DNA from: Candidatus Omnitrophota bacterium
Lineage (GTDB): Bacteria > Verrucomicrobiota > Verrucomicrobiia > Limisphaerales > UBA1319
Length of the DNA: 8,690 nt
Assembly (NCBI GenBank): GCA_023473405.1
Contig: JAMCZD010000094.1
Span: forward strand, 1 to 8,690
Direction: 5' to 3'
Shown here in pieces: positions 1-7,160 of the stretch. The position numbers were made by a program, and so were the translations under genes. How positions within the stretch are numbered: position 1 is the stretch's first letter; each line of letters starts with the position of its first letter. The notes beneath the pieces are model-generated. The model ran no database searches. It saw nothing but the letters and a program-made list of their open reading frames with translations, and was not told the DNA's origin.

Positions 1-384
1 TTGGTGGAACTATTGGACGGCAGGCCCGATATTGTGACCATGAACTCGGGCGATAACACGGTAAGCGTGCTAGTTGGAAACGGCGATGGGACCTTCCAGT
101 CCCGGCGTTTTTACTACGACGGAACCACCGACGCATACCAACTGGCGCTGGCGGACATGAACGGCGATGGCAAGCCGGATGCCGTGGTGCCCGGCTATGG
201 CAATAACACCTTCAGCATCCTCCTGAACAACGGCACCGGCGTATTCACCAACCTTTACAACTATGGCGCCAGCCAGAACCCGATTGGCGTTGCCACGGGC
301 GACCTCAATGGCGATGGCCGGACGGACCTTGCCTTCTGTCATTACTACGGCAACTACGTGTCAACCTGGCTCGGTAACGCGTTG
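1..384 (+). other. FG-GAP/VCBS propeller A, blades 5-7 only
   Basis: Three FG-GAP units are seen: 1-150, 151-297 and 298-384. Blade 6 carries the calcium loop DMNGDGKPD and blade 7 DLNGDGRTD. The first blade has only a degenerate loop start (LVELLDGRPD, where DxNxDGxxD is expected), right at the window edge. Blade numbers come from alignment to the two complete propellers. In all three, blade 5 has a shortened Asn/Gly-rich hairpin followed by a DxYxL-like end, and blade 6 has LNNG or LNQG where other blades have LGNG. Four earlier blades must therefore lie upstream. Confidence 0.85.
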
Positions 385-3300
385 AACCTGTTGGCCGAGG
401 ACCCGCCCGGCAGCGGCCTGCGAACCGCTTATGGGCGCGGTCGACGTTCCAATAGCGACGATGTTGATTACTGGCAGTTTCACGGGAAAGGTGGCGACCA
501 GGCTATCGTGGCCGTGGACACGGTGGAGAATCCTTCATCGAGCCAGTTGTATTTTCAAATCCTGAGCGAAGACGGCTCGGCGCTGAATTCGTTCTACCCC
601 GACTATACGGGCTGGGGTCAGAGCGGCGTAGTTACGCTGCCGCAAGACGGCACATACGTGGTGCGGGTTGCCAAGAACTACGATTATCAAGGCGAGTACC
701 GGATTCGCGTCACCCTGGCCAGTCCGCCGTTGCAACTCGAGAACGAAAACAATAACTCGATCGCCAACGCCAATACGCCTGGTCTTACCCTCACTAACAG
801 CCACCTCAAGGCCTCTCTGGCCGGTTACCTCTCCGTTGGTGATGGGGGTGACTATTATAACCTCGGTAATCTGCTGGGCGGATCGACTGTCCGCATCGGC
901 GTGCGTGAGCCGGCTTCGAGCGGGTTGGGCGAGATCGTCTCGGTCTATAGCGCCGCGGGCGCACTGATGACCAACAGCGCCGCGGGCGCCACCAATTTAT
1001 TCTTCACCGTGCCGTCCGGCCAGGACGGCGTTTACTACGCCTGCCTATCCGCTGGTCCGGGCGGGTTCGTCGGCAGCGCGGAGACAGCGTTACGCTTCTC
1101 GGGCGGAAGCGACCATGTCGAACTTGGCACCTGGTTCAATTACCAGAGCTTCACCCTGTCGTTCTGGGCCAGACCGGCGGCGTCCCAAGCCACCTACTCC
1201 GACATCATGGATGACAACCATCGTGCCGGCATTAACTGGGTCATCCAGCAAGACTCGGGAAACAGCAACCACTATTACTGGGCTCCCCAGGATGGCGGCA
1301 GCGGCGTGCCGTTCACCCTGACGCCCAACACCTGGCAGCATGTTGCCATTACCCGCGACAGCACCAATGTCAGCCGGGTCTACATCAATGGCACGCTGGT
1401 CGGTTCCAACGCCGCCCCCAGCCAGATCAACTACGACGGCAGCCAGTTCCTCCGTATCGCACAATGGGGCGGTGGCGGGCGTGGGTGGAACGGTGTCTTT
1501 GACGAACTCCGCCTCTGGAACCGTCCGTTGTCGCAGGCCGAGATTGTTGCCGGGATGATCGGTGCCCTCACCGGCAGCGAGCCTGATCTGGCCGGGTATT
1601 GGCGTTTCAACGAGGGTTTTGGCACCAACGCGTTTGACCTGAGCCCATCCAATCACACCGGCCTGCTCGTCAACGGGCCCGCATGGACATTCCTCGCCTC
1701 GACCAACGCCCAGCCCGCCGGACTGCTCTCCCAGTATATCCTCGACATCGACATGGCGAATCCCACGCCGCCCGCGATTACCGGCGTTACCCTCCCGTCC
1801 AATAGTTCCACCAATACCGACATCATCACCGCCTTTAATGTCAGCTTCAGCGAGGATATGGACGCCCGTTTCAAACGTATGGCCCGCAACGTGTATCGTT
1901 ACGATGGGCATTCCTACTTGCTTACCGATTCGTCAACCTCATGGCAGAACGCCGAGGCCGCCGCTCTCTCGCTCGGCGGCCACCTTGCCGCCATCAACAG
2001 CAGCCTCGAGAACGGTTTCCTCGACCAGACCTTCAGCGGTTATGGCGAGTTGTGGATTGGCCTTAACATGTTCGCCGGCGGCGCCTGGTCATGGTCCAGC
2101 GGCGATCCCGTTACCTATCTCAATTGGACCGGCGGCGTGCCCAACAACAGCAATGGCTCCGAGCTTGGTGTGAAGATGCGCACCGATGGCGCCTGGGATG
2201 ACGTTGCTTACTGGACGAGCCTGCGCGGCATAATCGAGGTTGCAAGCGCCGCTGACACGGACAACGACGGCCTGGTAAACCTCGTTGATCCCTATCCGAA
2301 CGATTCGCTCAATGCCTTTGACCTGCGCGCCTCCGGGCCGGACGGGGTGTTTGACAGTGCCGATGATGTCCCTTACCGGATTTACTCGAGCGTTTACTCG
2401 AGCGGCTTATCCGCCACGTTCGCCATTGCTGACGGGCCGCTGCAACCGGGCTATTACCGTTTCAAAATCACCACTTCGCTGACGGACCGCTTTGGCAACC
2501 CGCTCAGCGCGCCCGTCATCCGCTACTTTACCATCGCGCCGGTCAGCGGATTCGTGGAGGAGAACCGGCGCGGGACTGGCGGCACTTCATCGACCTCGCT
2601 CAGCCTGAGCCCGGGCAACCCATTGGACGGGTCCTTCGGAAGGTTGGCATCATTTGCATCCGGACGCAATGCGCACTTCATCGTTAGCGGTTACTTCAAC
2701 CAAGACACCAACCTGGACCTGGTGGTCGCAAACTACGGTGATGACAATATCACGGCATTCACGGGCGACGGCGCCGGATCGTTCCAGGCAACAACTAATA
2801 TTGCCACCGGCAACGGCGCGATTTCAATCGCCCCGGTGGATTTCAACAAGGACGACCGCCTCGATTTGGCGGTGGCTAATTACAATGCCAATACTGTTAG
2901 CATCCTGCTCGGCGACGGGAACGGCGGTTTTGTAGTGTTGACCAATTACTCCGGCTTCAACCGGCCCATCAATCTTGCCTCGGCGGACTTTAACCACGAT
3001 AACAAAGCCGATCTGGCTGTGCCGAACCACGGAGGCAGCACGGTTACCGTGCTTTTCGGCAACGGCGACGGCACGTTTCAAGTCAGTACCAATTATACCG
3101 CCGGCAACCAGCCACAGACTGTGAGCGTTGGTGATCTCAACGCCGACGGCCAACCAGACCTCGCGGTCGCCAATTACCAAAGCTCGAACCTCAGCGTCCT
3201 TTTGGGCAACGCCGATGGGACGTTCCAGCCGGCGGTCAATTACCCAAACGCAGACAATACCCGCTACGTGGCGCTGGGTGACGTGAACGGGGATGGGCGG

Positions 3301-6300
3301 CTGGATATGGTTGCCATCGGCGGCTCTACGCTGAACGTCTTTATTGGCATTGGCGATGGCACCTTCAATCCGCGCGTCGATTACAACATCGGCAGCAGCG
3401 ATCCTTACCAGGTTGCCCTGGCCGATATTAACAACGACGGTTATCCGGACTCGATCGTGGCAAGCTATGGAAACAGCCGATTGATCACCGCGCTCAACAA
3501 CGGCGACGGGACCTTTGGTTCCGCGCTCACTTATGACTTCAGCGGCAATCCCATCAGCGTGGCCCTGGGTGACTATAACAGCGATCACCGCCTGGACATC
3601 GCCACCGCGAATTACAACGGCAATAACTTCACCCTCTTCCTGGGTAACAATACTGAATCCATCGCCGCCGATCCAAACGGCACGGGCCTCCTGATTGCCG
3701 CCGGGCGTGGCAACCTCGCCGACAGCGATGACTTGGATTACTGGACCTTCAGCGCTCAAACCGGCGACCGGCTATTCATCGGCTCCGAAAATCCCGGCGA
3801 TCCCGGCAGCTCGAGCCTGCTCTATCGCATCTACTATCCCAATGGGAGTCAGTGGACGTATTTCTACAGCGACGGCAACGGGCGCGGCCAGATCAGCCTC
3901 ACGGTTCCTACCTCCGGCACTTACTCGATCCGCGTGGAACGTAATAACCAATATGCCGGCGAATACCGATTGCGCGTTACTCTGGCCAAGGCCCCCGTGC
4001 AGCTCGAGGCCGAAGACAATAACAGCATCGGCCAGGCCAATTCGCTGTCCTTCGATCTGAGCGCCGGAAGGCAAAGGGCCACCGTCCTGGGCTGCCTCAG
4101 CACCGCTGACAATAACGGGGACTTCTTCCAATTGGGCAACCTGGCCGACGGGACCCAGATCTCCCTGGGACTCGCAAAGCCTGCCAGCAGCGCCCTGTGG
4201 CCGCAGTTGGAGATTTACAACGCCGCGAGCGCCTTGGTTTCGAACAGTTATCCGGCGCAGACAAACCTGGTCTACACGCTCGAGCCCGGGACCGGTGGCG
4301 CCTACTACGCCCGAGTGACCTGGGCGTATACCACCCGCGACCCATCCGTCACCAACGGATTGTATTTCAACGGCGGAAACAACTACGTCAATGCCGGTAA
4401 CTGGTCGCCTGGCAGCCAGTGGAGCATCCAGGCCTGGGTCATGCCGATGTCACTCCCCGGCGGGCGTCACACCATTGCCGGCGGCTTTGGCAGTTGCCTT
4501 GACTGGGGGGCGGTCCTGCAGGACGGACGGTTTGGTGTCGGCACCCGGCAACCCGGTGGCTGCAACATCACTTACCAGGCCCCGGACACCGCAACTCCAG
4601 GAACATGGTACCATGTTGCTTCGGTGTGCGACGGAACCAATGCCTCCCTCTACGTTGACGGTGCGTTGATGGCAACCGGCCCAGTCGAGCCCAACTATTC
4701 ACCATATGGAGGCGGCACCTGGATAGGCGGTGAAGCCTGCTGCGGAGGCAATAATTTCCCCGGCATCATCCAGGACGTCTCGATCTGGAACCGCCCACTG
4801 TCACAGGCCGAGGTGGCGAGCTTCAGGGCGCATAGTCCGACCGGAAGTGAAACCGGCCTAATCGGCTGCTGGCGCTTGCAGGACGGCGCCGGCACGACTG
4901 TCCCCGATCTCAGCACAAGCGGCCATAACGGCACGCTGGTCAACGGCCCGACCTGGGTCCGGTTTTCTCCTTTGGGATCGCTACCTTGGGGTCTGATGCA
5001 ACAGTACTTGTTGAGTATCGGTCTTTTCAACACTACCGTTCCCGAAATCGTCGCCGTTAGTCTCCCAGCGGAAGGGACCACCTCGTCGAACCTTCTGGAC
5101 CGATTCACGATCACCTTCTCCGAGGACTTTGCCGCGGCGTCGGTGACCAACTCTGCCAATTACGAGCTGCTCAATTCCGGCGCGGACAATGTATTTGGCA
5201 CCGCTGACGACCAGCGCTATACCGTAGTCAATTCACCGGCCTACAGTTCCGGCACCTCCGCGTCTTACCTGGTCAGCGACGGTCCGCTCCAGCCCGGTCT
5301 CTACCGGTTCACCGTAAGCGGCAACCTGGCCAATCGGACTGGAACCACCCTGGGCGCTCCTTATGTCCGTAACTTTGCCGTGGCGAACATCCCCGGCTTT
5401 GTATTCGAAAACCGGTTTGATCATTCACCCGGCCTCGCCACCTCGCTGAGCCTGAGCCAGAACGCGCAGCCCAACGGATCGTTTATCAGCGGAGCGGGTC
5501 TGGGGCTGGGCAGCAGCGCCGAAAGGATCGCGTCGGGCCGGATTAACGGCGACACCAACATCGACCTGGTGGCCGCTCTCTGGGATAGCGGCGGTGTGGC
5601 GGTGGTGCTTGGAAATGGAGACGGCTCGTTCCAGGTCAAGACCAACTACGCTACCGGCAACCATGCGTGGTCAGTTGCCTTGGGCCTTTTCAATGCGGAC
5701 GCGAATCTTGACCTCGCCGTAGCCAACTATGGCGCCAACAATATCACTATCCTTACGGGCAATGGCGACGGCACCTTTGCCGTGCGCAGCAATTACAACG
5801 TCGGAACGACCCCTTACCACGTCGTCACTGCCGACTTCAACCGCGACGGCAAGACCGACCTTGCCGTGCCGAACTACAACAGCGACAACGTAAGCATCCT
5901 GCTCGGCAATGGCGACGGTTCCTTTGCTGCGCCGGTCAATTATCCCGCGGGCAACGGTCCGATGTATGCAGCCGTTGGTGACGTGAACGGCGACGGCAAG
6001 CCAGACCTGCTGATTGCCAATTACAATGACAACAACGTCAGCCTCCTGTTTGGCAATGGGAACGGCACATTTGCCCCTGCCGTGACGCTGGCCGCCGGCA
6101 ACCAACCGCGCGCCCTGGTTCTGGCTGACCTGGACAATAACGCCAAGCTTGACCTGGCAGTCTTCAACGGCGGTGACAACACCATTAGCGTAATGCTCGG
6201 CAACGGCGATGGCTCGTTCCAGCCGCGCATCAACCACGGGGTGAGCACTTCGGACGGATACGAACTTCTCGCTGTTGACCTCAATGGCGACGGCTGGCGC

Positions 6301-7110
6301 GACCTGGTTGTGGACGGCTACAATAATAATAAGGTTAACGTTCTGCTCAACCAGGGCGATGGGACCTTCCAGGCACCCTCGGTTTACTCGATGGGGAACC
6401 GCCCGGTCGGTTTGGTCGCCGCGGACTTCAACCATGACGGAAGGGTCGATCTCGCCGTGGCGAGTGATTACGGCAACAATCTCTCGATCTTGCTCGGTAA
6501 CGATACCCAACCCCTCGCTCTCGATGCCGCAACCGGTCTGCGCATCGGCGCCGGACGCGGCAATATCTTCAATAACTCGGAAAATGACTACTGGAGCTTC
6601 GATGTCTTGGCCGGCGAACGGGTGTTCATTGCCTGTGAGAGTCCGGGTAATCCCGGTAGCTCGGGTCTGCTCTACCGGATTTACTACCCCAGCGGGGACC
6701 AGTGGACCTATTTCTATAGTGACGGCAATGGCCGCGGGCAGATCAGCCTCTCTGCTCCCGTCTCGGGCACCTATTTCATTCGGGTCGAGCAAAACTACCA
6801 GTACTACGGCGAATACCGTTTGCGAGTTACCCTGGCCCCGGACCCGGTCCAGCTCGAGTCCGAAGACAACAATAGCACCGGCAACGCAAACGCGCTCGAT
6901 TTCGCCCTCGACAATGGTCATCGCCAAGCGACCGTTCTGGGCTGCATCAGCTCGGGTGATCCGGGGGACTTTTACCGCCTGGGCACACTTTCCTCGAACA
7001 GCTTGATCCAGCTCGGCCTCGAGCAACCCGCCGGCAGCGGATTCGCCGATGTTCTCGAAATCCTTGACCCGTCGGGGACGCTGGTAAACAGCTGGGCGCC
7101 GGCAACCTGA
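1..7110 (+). CDS. Giant modular surface protein (FG-GAP propeller / PPC / LamG / Ig-like / C-type lectin), 5' partial, frameshifted at 3' end
   Basis: This 2369-codon open frame has no credible start. The TTG at base 1 lies inside an FG-GAP blade and no ribosome binding site can precede it, so the true N-terminus and any signal peptide lie upstream. Domains by residue: propeller blades 5-7 (1-128), PPC pair (131-356), LamG (363-566), Ig-like with nested C-type-lectin-like domain and calcium motif (590-847), seven-bladed propeller (876-1217), PPC pair (1220-1440), LamG (1453-1656), plain Ig-like (1680-1796), second full propeller (1825-2168), PPC pair (from 2171). The stop at 7110 is not the natural end, because the missing part of the last PPC domain and the next LamG, Ig and lectin domains follow in another frame. 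These families are usually extracellular, calcium-bound and adhesive or glycan-binding. No catalytic motif is visible, so the role as an exported adhesin or polysaccharide-binding protein is inference. The modular family assignment is secure; the physiological function is unknown. Confidence 0.9.
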   Translation: MVELLDGRPDIVTMNSGDNTVSVLVGNGDGTFQSRRFYYDGTTDAYQLALADMNGDGKPDAVVPGYGNNTFSILLNNGTGVFTNLYNYGASQNPIGVATGDLNGDGRTDLAFCHYYGNYVSTWLGNALNLLAEDPPGSGLRTAYGRGRRSNSDDVDYWQFHGKGGDQAIVAVDTVENPSSSQLYFQILSEDGSALNSFYPDYTGWGQSGVVTLPQDGTYVVRVAKNYDYQGEYRIRVTLASPPLQLENENNNSIANANTPGLTLTNSHLKASLAGYLSVGDGGDYYNLGNLLGGSTVRIGVREPASSGLGEIVSVYSAAGALMTNSAAGATNLFFTVPSGQDGVYYACLSAGPGGFVGSAETALRFSGGSDHVELGTWFNYQSFTLSFWARPAASQATYSDIMDDNHRAGINWVIQQDSGNSNHYYWAPQDGGSGVPFTLTPNTWQHVAITRDSTNVSRVYINGTLVGSNAAPSQINYDGSQFLRIAQWGGGGRGWNGVFDELRLWNRPLSQAEIVAGMIGALTGSEPDLAGYWRFNEGFGTNAFDLSPSNHTGLLVNGPAWTFLASTNAQPAGLLSQYILDIDMANPTPPAITGVTLPSNSSTNTDIITAFNVSFSEDMDARFKRMARNVYRYDGHSYLLTDSSTSWQNAEAAALSLGGHLAAINSSLENGFLDQTFSGYGELWIGLNMFAGGAWSWSSGDPVTYLNWTGGVPNNSNGSELGVKMRTDGAWDDVAYWTSLRGIIEVASAADTDNDGLVNLVDPYPNDSLNAFDLRASGPDGVFDSADDVPYRIYSSVYSSGLSATFAIADGPLQPGYYRFKITTSLTDRFGNPLSAPVIRYFTIAPVSGFVEENRRGTGGTSSTSLSLSPGNPLDGSFGRLASFASGRNAHFIVSGYFNQDTNLDLVVANYGDDNITAFTGDGAGSFQATTNIATGNGAISIAPVDFNKDDRLDLAVANYNANTVSILLGDGNGGFVVLTNYSGFNRPINLASADFNHDNKADLAVPNHGGSTVTVLFGNGDGTFQVSTNYTAGNQPQTVSVGDLNADGQPDLAVANYQSSNLSVLLGNADGTFQPAVNYPNADNTRYVALGDVNGDGRLDMVAIGGSTLNVFIGIGDGTFNPRVDYNIGSSDPYQVALADINNDGYPDSIVASYGNSRLITALNNGDGTFGSALTYDFSGNPISVALGDYNSDHRLDIATANYNGNNFTLFLGNNTESIAADPNGTGLLIAAGRGNLADSDDLDYWTFSAQTGDRLFIGSENPGDPGSSSLLYRIYYPNGSQWTYFYSDGNGRGQISLTVPTSGTYSIRVERNNQYAGEYRLRVTLAKAPVQLEAEDNNSIGQANSLSFDLSAGRQRATVLGCLSTADNNGDFFQLGNLADGTQISLGLAKPASSALWPQLEIYNAASALVSNSYPAQTNLVYTLEPGTGGAYYARVTWAYTTRDPSVTNGLYFNGGNNYVNAGNWSPGSQWSIQAWVMPMSLPGGRHTIAGGFGSCLDWGAVLQDGRFGVGTRQPGGCNITYQAPDTATPGTWYHVASVCDGTNASLYVDGALMATGPVEPNYSPYGGGTWIGGEACCGGNNFPGIIQDVSIWNRPLSQAEVASFRAHSPTGSETGLIGCWRLQDGAGTTVPDLSTSGHNGTLVNGPTWVRFSPLGSLPWGLMQQYLLSIGLFNTTVPEIVAVSLPAEGTTSSNLLDRFTITFSEDFAAASVTNSANYELLNSGADNVFGTADDQRYTVVNSPAYSSGTSASYLVSDGPLQPGLYRFTVSGNLANRTGTTLGAPYVRNFAVANIPGFVFENRFDHSPGLATSLSLSQNAQPNGSFISGAGLGLGSSAERIASGRINGDTNIDLVAALWDSGGVAVVLGNGDGSFQVKTNYATGNHAWSVALGLFNADANLDLAVANYGANNITILTGNGDGTFAVRSNYNVGTTPYHVVTADFNRDGKTDLAVPNYNSDNVSILLGNGDGSFAAPVNYPAGNGPMYAAVGDVNGDGKPDLLIANYNDNNVSLLFGNGNGTFAPAVTLAAGNQPRALVLADLDNNAKLDLAVFNGGDNTISVMLGNGDGSFQPRINHGVSTSDGYELLAVDLNGDGWRDLVVDGYNNNKVNVLLNQGDGTFQAPSVYSMGNRPVGLVAADFNHDGRVDLAVASDYGNNLSILLGNDTQPLALDAATGLRIGAGRGNIFNNSENDYWSFDVLAGERVFIACESPGNPGSSGLLYRIYYPSGDQWTYFYSDGNGRGQISLSAPVSGTYFIRVEQNYQYYGEYRLRVTLAPDPVQLESEDNNSTGNANALDFALDNGHRQATVLGCISSGDPGDFYRLGTLSSNSLIQLGLEQPAGSGFADVLEILDPSGTLVNSWAPAT
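391..1056 (+). other. Tandem PPC-like beta domains a and b, unit A
   Basis: Domain a (391-729) has the PPC (bacterial pre-peptidase C-terminal) layout: DDVDYWQF, then GGDQAIVAV, then LPQDGTYVVRV and a final YRIRVTLA. Domain b (730-1056) starts with ENNNSIANA, has GDYYNLG in place of DYWxF, and ends in VPSGQDGVYYA. PPC domains are beta-sandwich accessory domains of exported bacterial proteins. Here no peptidase is attached, so they are likely structural spacers or binding modules. Domain a of this unit is clearly more divergent than domain a of units B and C. Confidence 0.7.
1087..1698 (+). other. LamG-like (concanavalin-type) domain, unit A
   Basis: The domain opens with ALRFSGGSDHVELG and FTLSFWARP. 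Its middle has NTWQHVAITRD and VYINGTLVGS, and its end has DELRLWNRPLSQAEI, then LAGYWRFNEG and LVNGPAW. This is the standard order for the LamG-like jelly-roll family: a hydrophobic edge strand, a W-x-H-V-A core strand, a Y-x-(D/N)-G hairpin and a final YWRF strand. There are no cysteines. A ligand-binding role (glycan or protein) is typical for the family, but the ligand cannot be read from the sequence. Confidence 0.85.
1891..2247 (+). other. C-type-lectin-like domain, unit A
   Basis: The start YRYDGHSYLL is followed by SWQNAEAAALSLGGHLAAI, the typical first helix and strand of the fold (A-x-x-x-C-x-x-x-G-G-H-L with Cys replaced). Next come ELWIGL (the WIGL core strand), AWSWSSGDP, LNWTGGVPNN (position of the EPN sugar and calcium loop) and GAWDD (position of WND), ending in IIEV. 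There is no cysteine, so the two conserved disulfides of animal lectins are absent, as is common in bacterial members. Val replaces Glu in EPN, so classical mannose-type calcium binding is doubtful. Confidence 0.85.
2254..2304 (+). other. Thrombospondin-type-3-like calcium motif, unit A
   Basis: The motif DTDNDGLVNLVDPYPND has the spaced Asp/Asn ligands of a TSP3-type calcium loop and ends in Pro-Asn-Asp. It links the end of the lectin domain to the resumed Ig-like domain. The same motif, as DSDGDGIPDTLDAYPND, lies at the same place in unit C and is missing in unit B. Confidence 0.8.
2626..3651 (+). other. Complete seven-bladed FG-GAP/VCBS propeller B
   Basis: Blades begin at 2689, 2836, 2983, 3130, 3277, 3421 and 3568, with a period of 147 bases (49 residues) except blade 5 (144 bases). 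Calcium loops include DFNKDDRLD, DFNHDNKAD, DLNADGQPD, DVNGDGRLD, DINNDGYPD and DYNSDHRLD. Blade 7 lacks the outer strands. The missing piece, DGSFGRLASFASGRN-like (2626-2688), stands before blade 1, so the ring is closed by pairing the N- and C-terminal half blades. Integrin-alpha-type propellers of this family are usually adhesive. Confidence 0.9.
3658..4320 (+). other. Tandem PPC-like beta domains a and b, unit B
   Basis: Domain a (3658-3999) has GRGNLADSDDLDYWTF, TGDRLFIGSE, LLYRIYYP and a closing TSGTYSIRV with EYRLRVTLA. Domain b (4000-4320) has EAEDNNS, GDFFQLG, LEIYNAAS and GGAYYARV. Domain a is very close to its counterpart in unit C: over 28 aligned codons (3817-3900 against 6667-6750), two codons differ in amino acid and nine differ only synonymously. 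Confidence 0.75.
4357..4968 (+). other. LamG-like domain with six cysteines, unit B
   Basis: The frame is as in unit A: GLYFNGGNNYVNAG, WSIQAWVMP, TWYHVASVCDG, LYVDGALMATG, SIWNRPLSQAEV, LIGCWRLQDG and LVNGPTW. The central part is unlike units A and C. It carries six cysteines at residues 1499, 1521, 1543, 1580, 1581 and 1623 of the first open frame, including an adjacent Cys-Cys pair (GEACCGG). The LamG domains of units A and C have none. In an exported protein these may form disulfides. Confidence 0.85.
5038..5388 (+). other. Uninterrupted SbsA-type Ig-like domain, unit B
   Basis: The domain runs without interruption through VPEIVAVSLPAEG, FTITFSEDF, AASVTNSANYELL, NVFGTADDQRY, DGPLQPGLYRFTV and LGAPYVRNFAV. 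It fits the Big_5/SbsA pattern of a Pro-rich start, an FSE strand, an ASV-x-N-x-N-Y turn and an L-x-P-G-x-Y-R-F strand. It serves as the reference that shows where the lectin domain sits in units A and C. Confidence 0.75.
5473..6504 (+). other. Complete seven-bladed FG-GAP/VCBS propeller C
   Basis: Blades begin at 5536, 5683, 5830, 5977, 6124, 6274 and 6421, with a 49-residue period except for a 50-residue blade 5. Calcium loops include DFNRDGKTD, DVNGDGKPD, DLNGDGWRD and DFNHDGRVD, while blade 5 has a weakened DLDNNAKLD. The N-terminal half blade (5473-5535, with PNGSF) again completes the short blade 7. Blade 6 has LNQGDG, as in the other two propellers. Confidence 0.9.
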
Positions 7111-7160
7111 ACTATACAGTTCCGGCGGGCGCCGATGGCGATTATTACGCCCGCGTCCGC
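6511..7160 (+). other. Tandem PPC-like domains a and b, unit C (b interrupted by a frameshift)
   Basis: Domain a (6511-6849) has GRGNIFNNSENDYWSF, LLYRIYYP, SGTYFIRV and EYRLRVTLA. Domain b starts with LESEDNNSTGNANAL and GDFYRLG in the first frame. After DPSGTLVNS its final strands (NLNYTVPAG, GDYYARV) are found only in the third frame. The domain is intact in content but broken in frame at about 7090-7100. Confidence 0.75.

Larger units (their letters stand above)
1768..2541 (+). other. SbsA-type Ig-like domain split by an inserted lectin domain, unit A
   Basis: The first part (1768-1866) reads PPAITGVTLP then FNVSFSEDMD. The second part (2305-2541) reads FDLRASGPDGVFDSADD, then SSGLSATFAI, DGPLQPGYYRFKI and RFGNPLSAPVIRYFTI. 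Compared with the uninterrupted domain of unit B (5038-5388), the two parts join into one ordinary bacterial Ig-like domain of the Big_5/SbsA kind. The intervening 438 bases hold a C-type-lectin-like domain and a calcium motif. The insertion point falls just after the FSED strand. Confidence 0.75.

Noticed and set aside
1..30. TTG at base 1 as a true start codon
   Set aside because: It sits in the middle of an FG-GAP blade, with blades 1-4 of the propeller expected upstream. No ribosome binding site or signal peptide can be seen.
7081..7110. A programmed minus-one ribosomal frameshift joining the two frames
   Set aside because: No X-XXY-YYZ slippery heptamer in the correct phase was found near the switch, and I saw no obvious structured stimulator just downstream. 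The switch lies inside a domain that reads through intact in the other two units.
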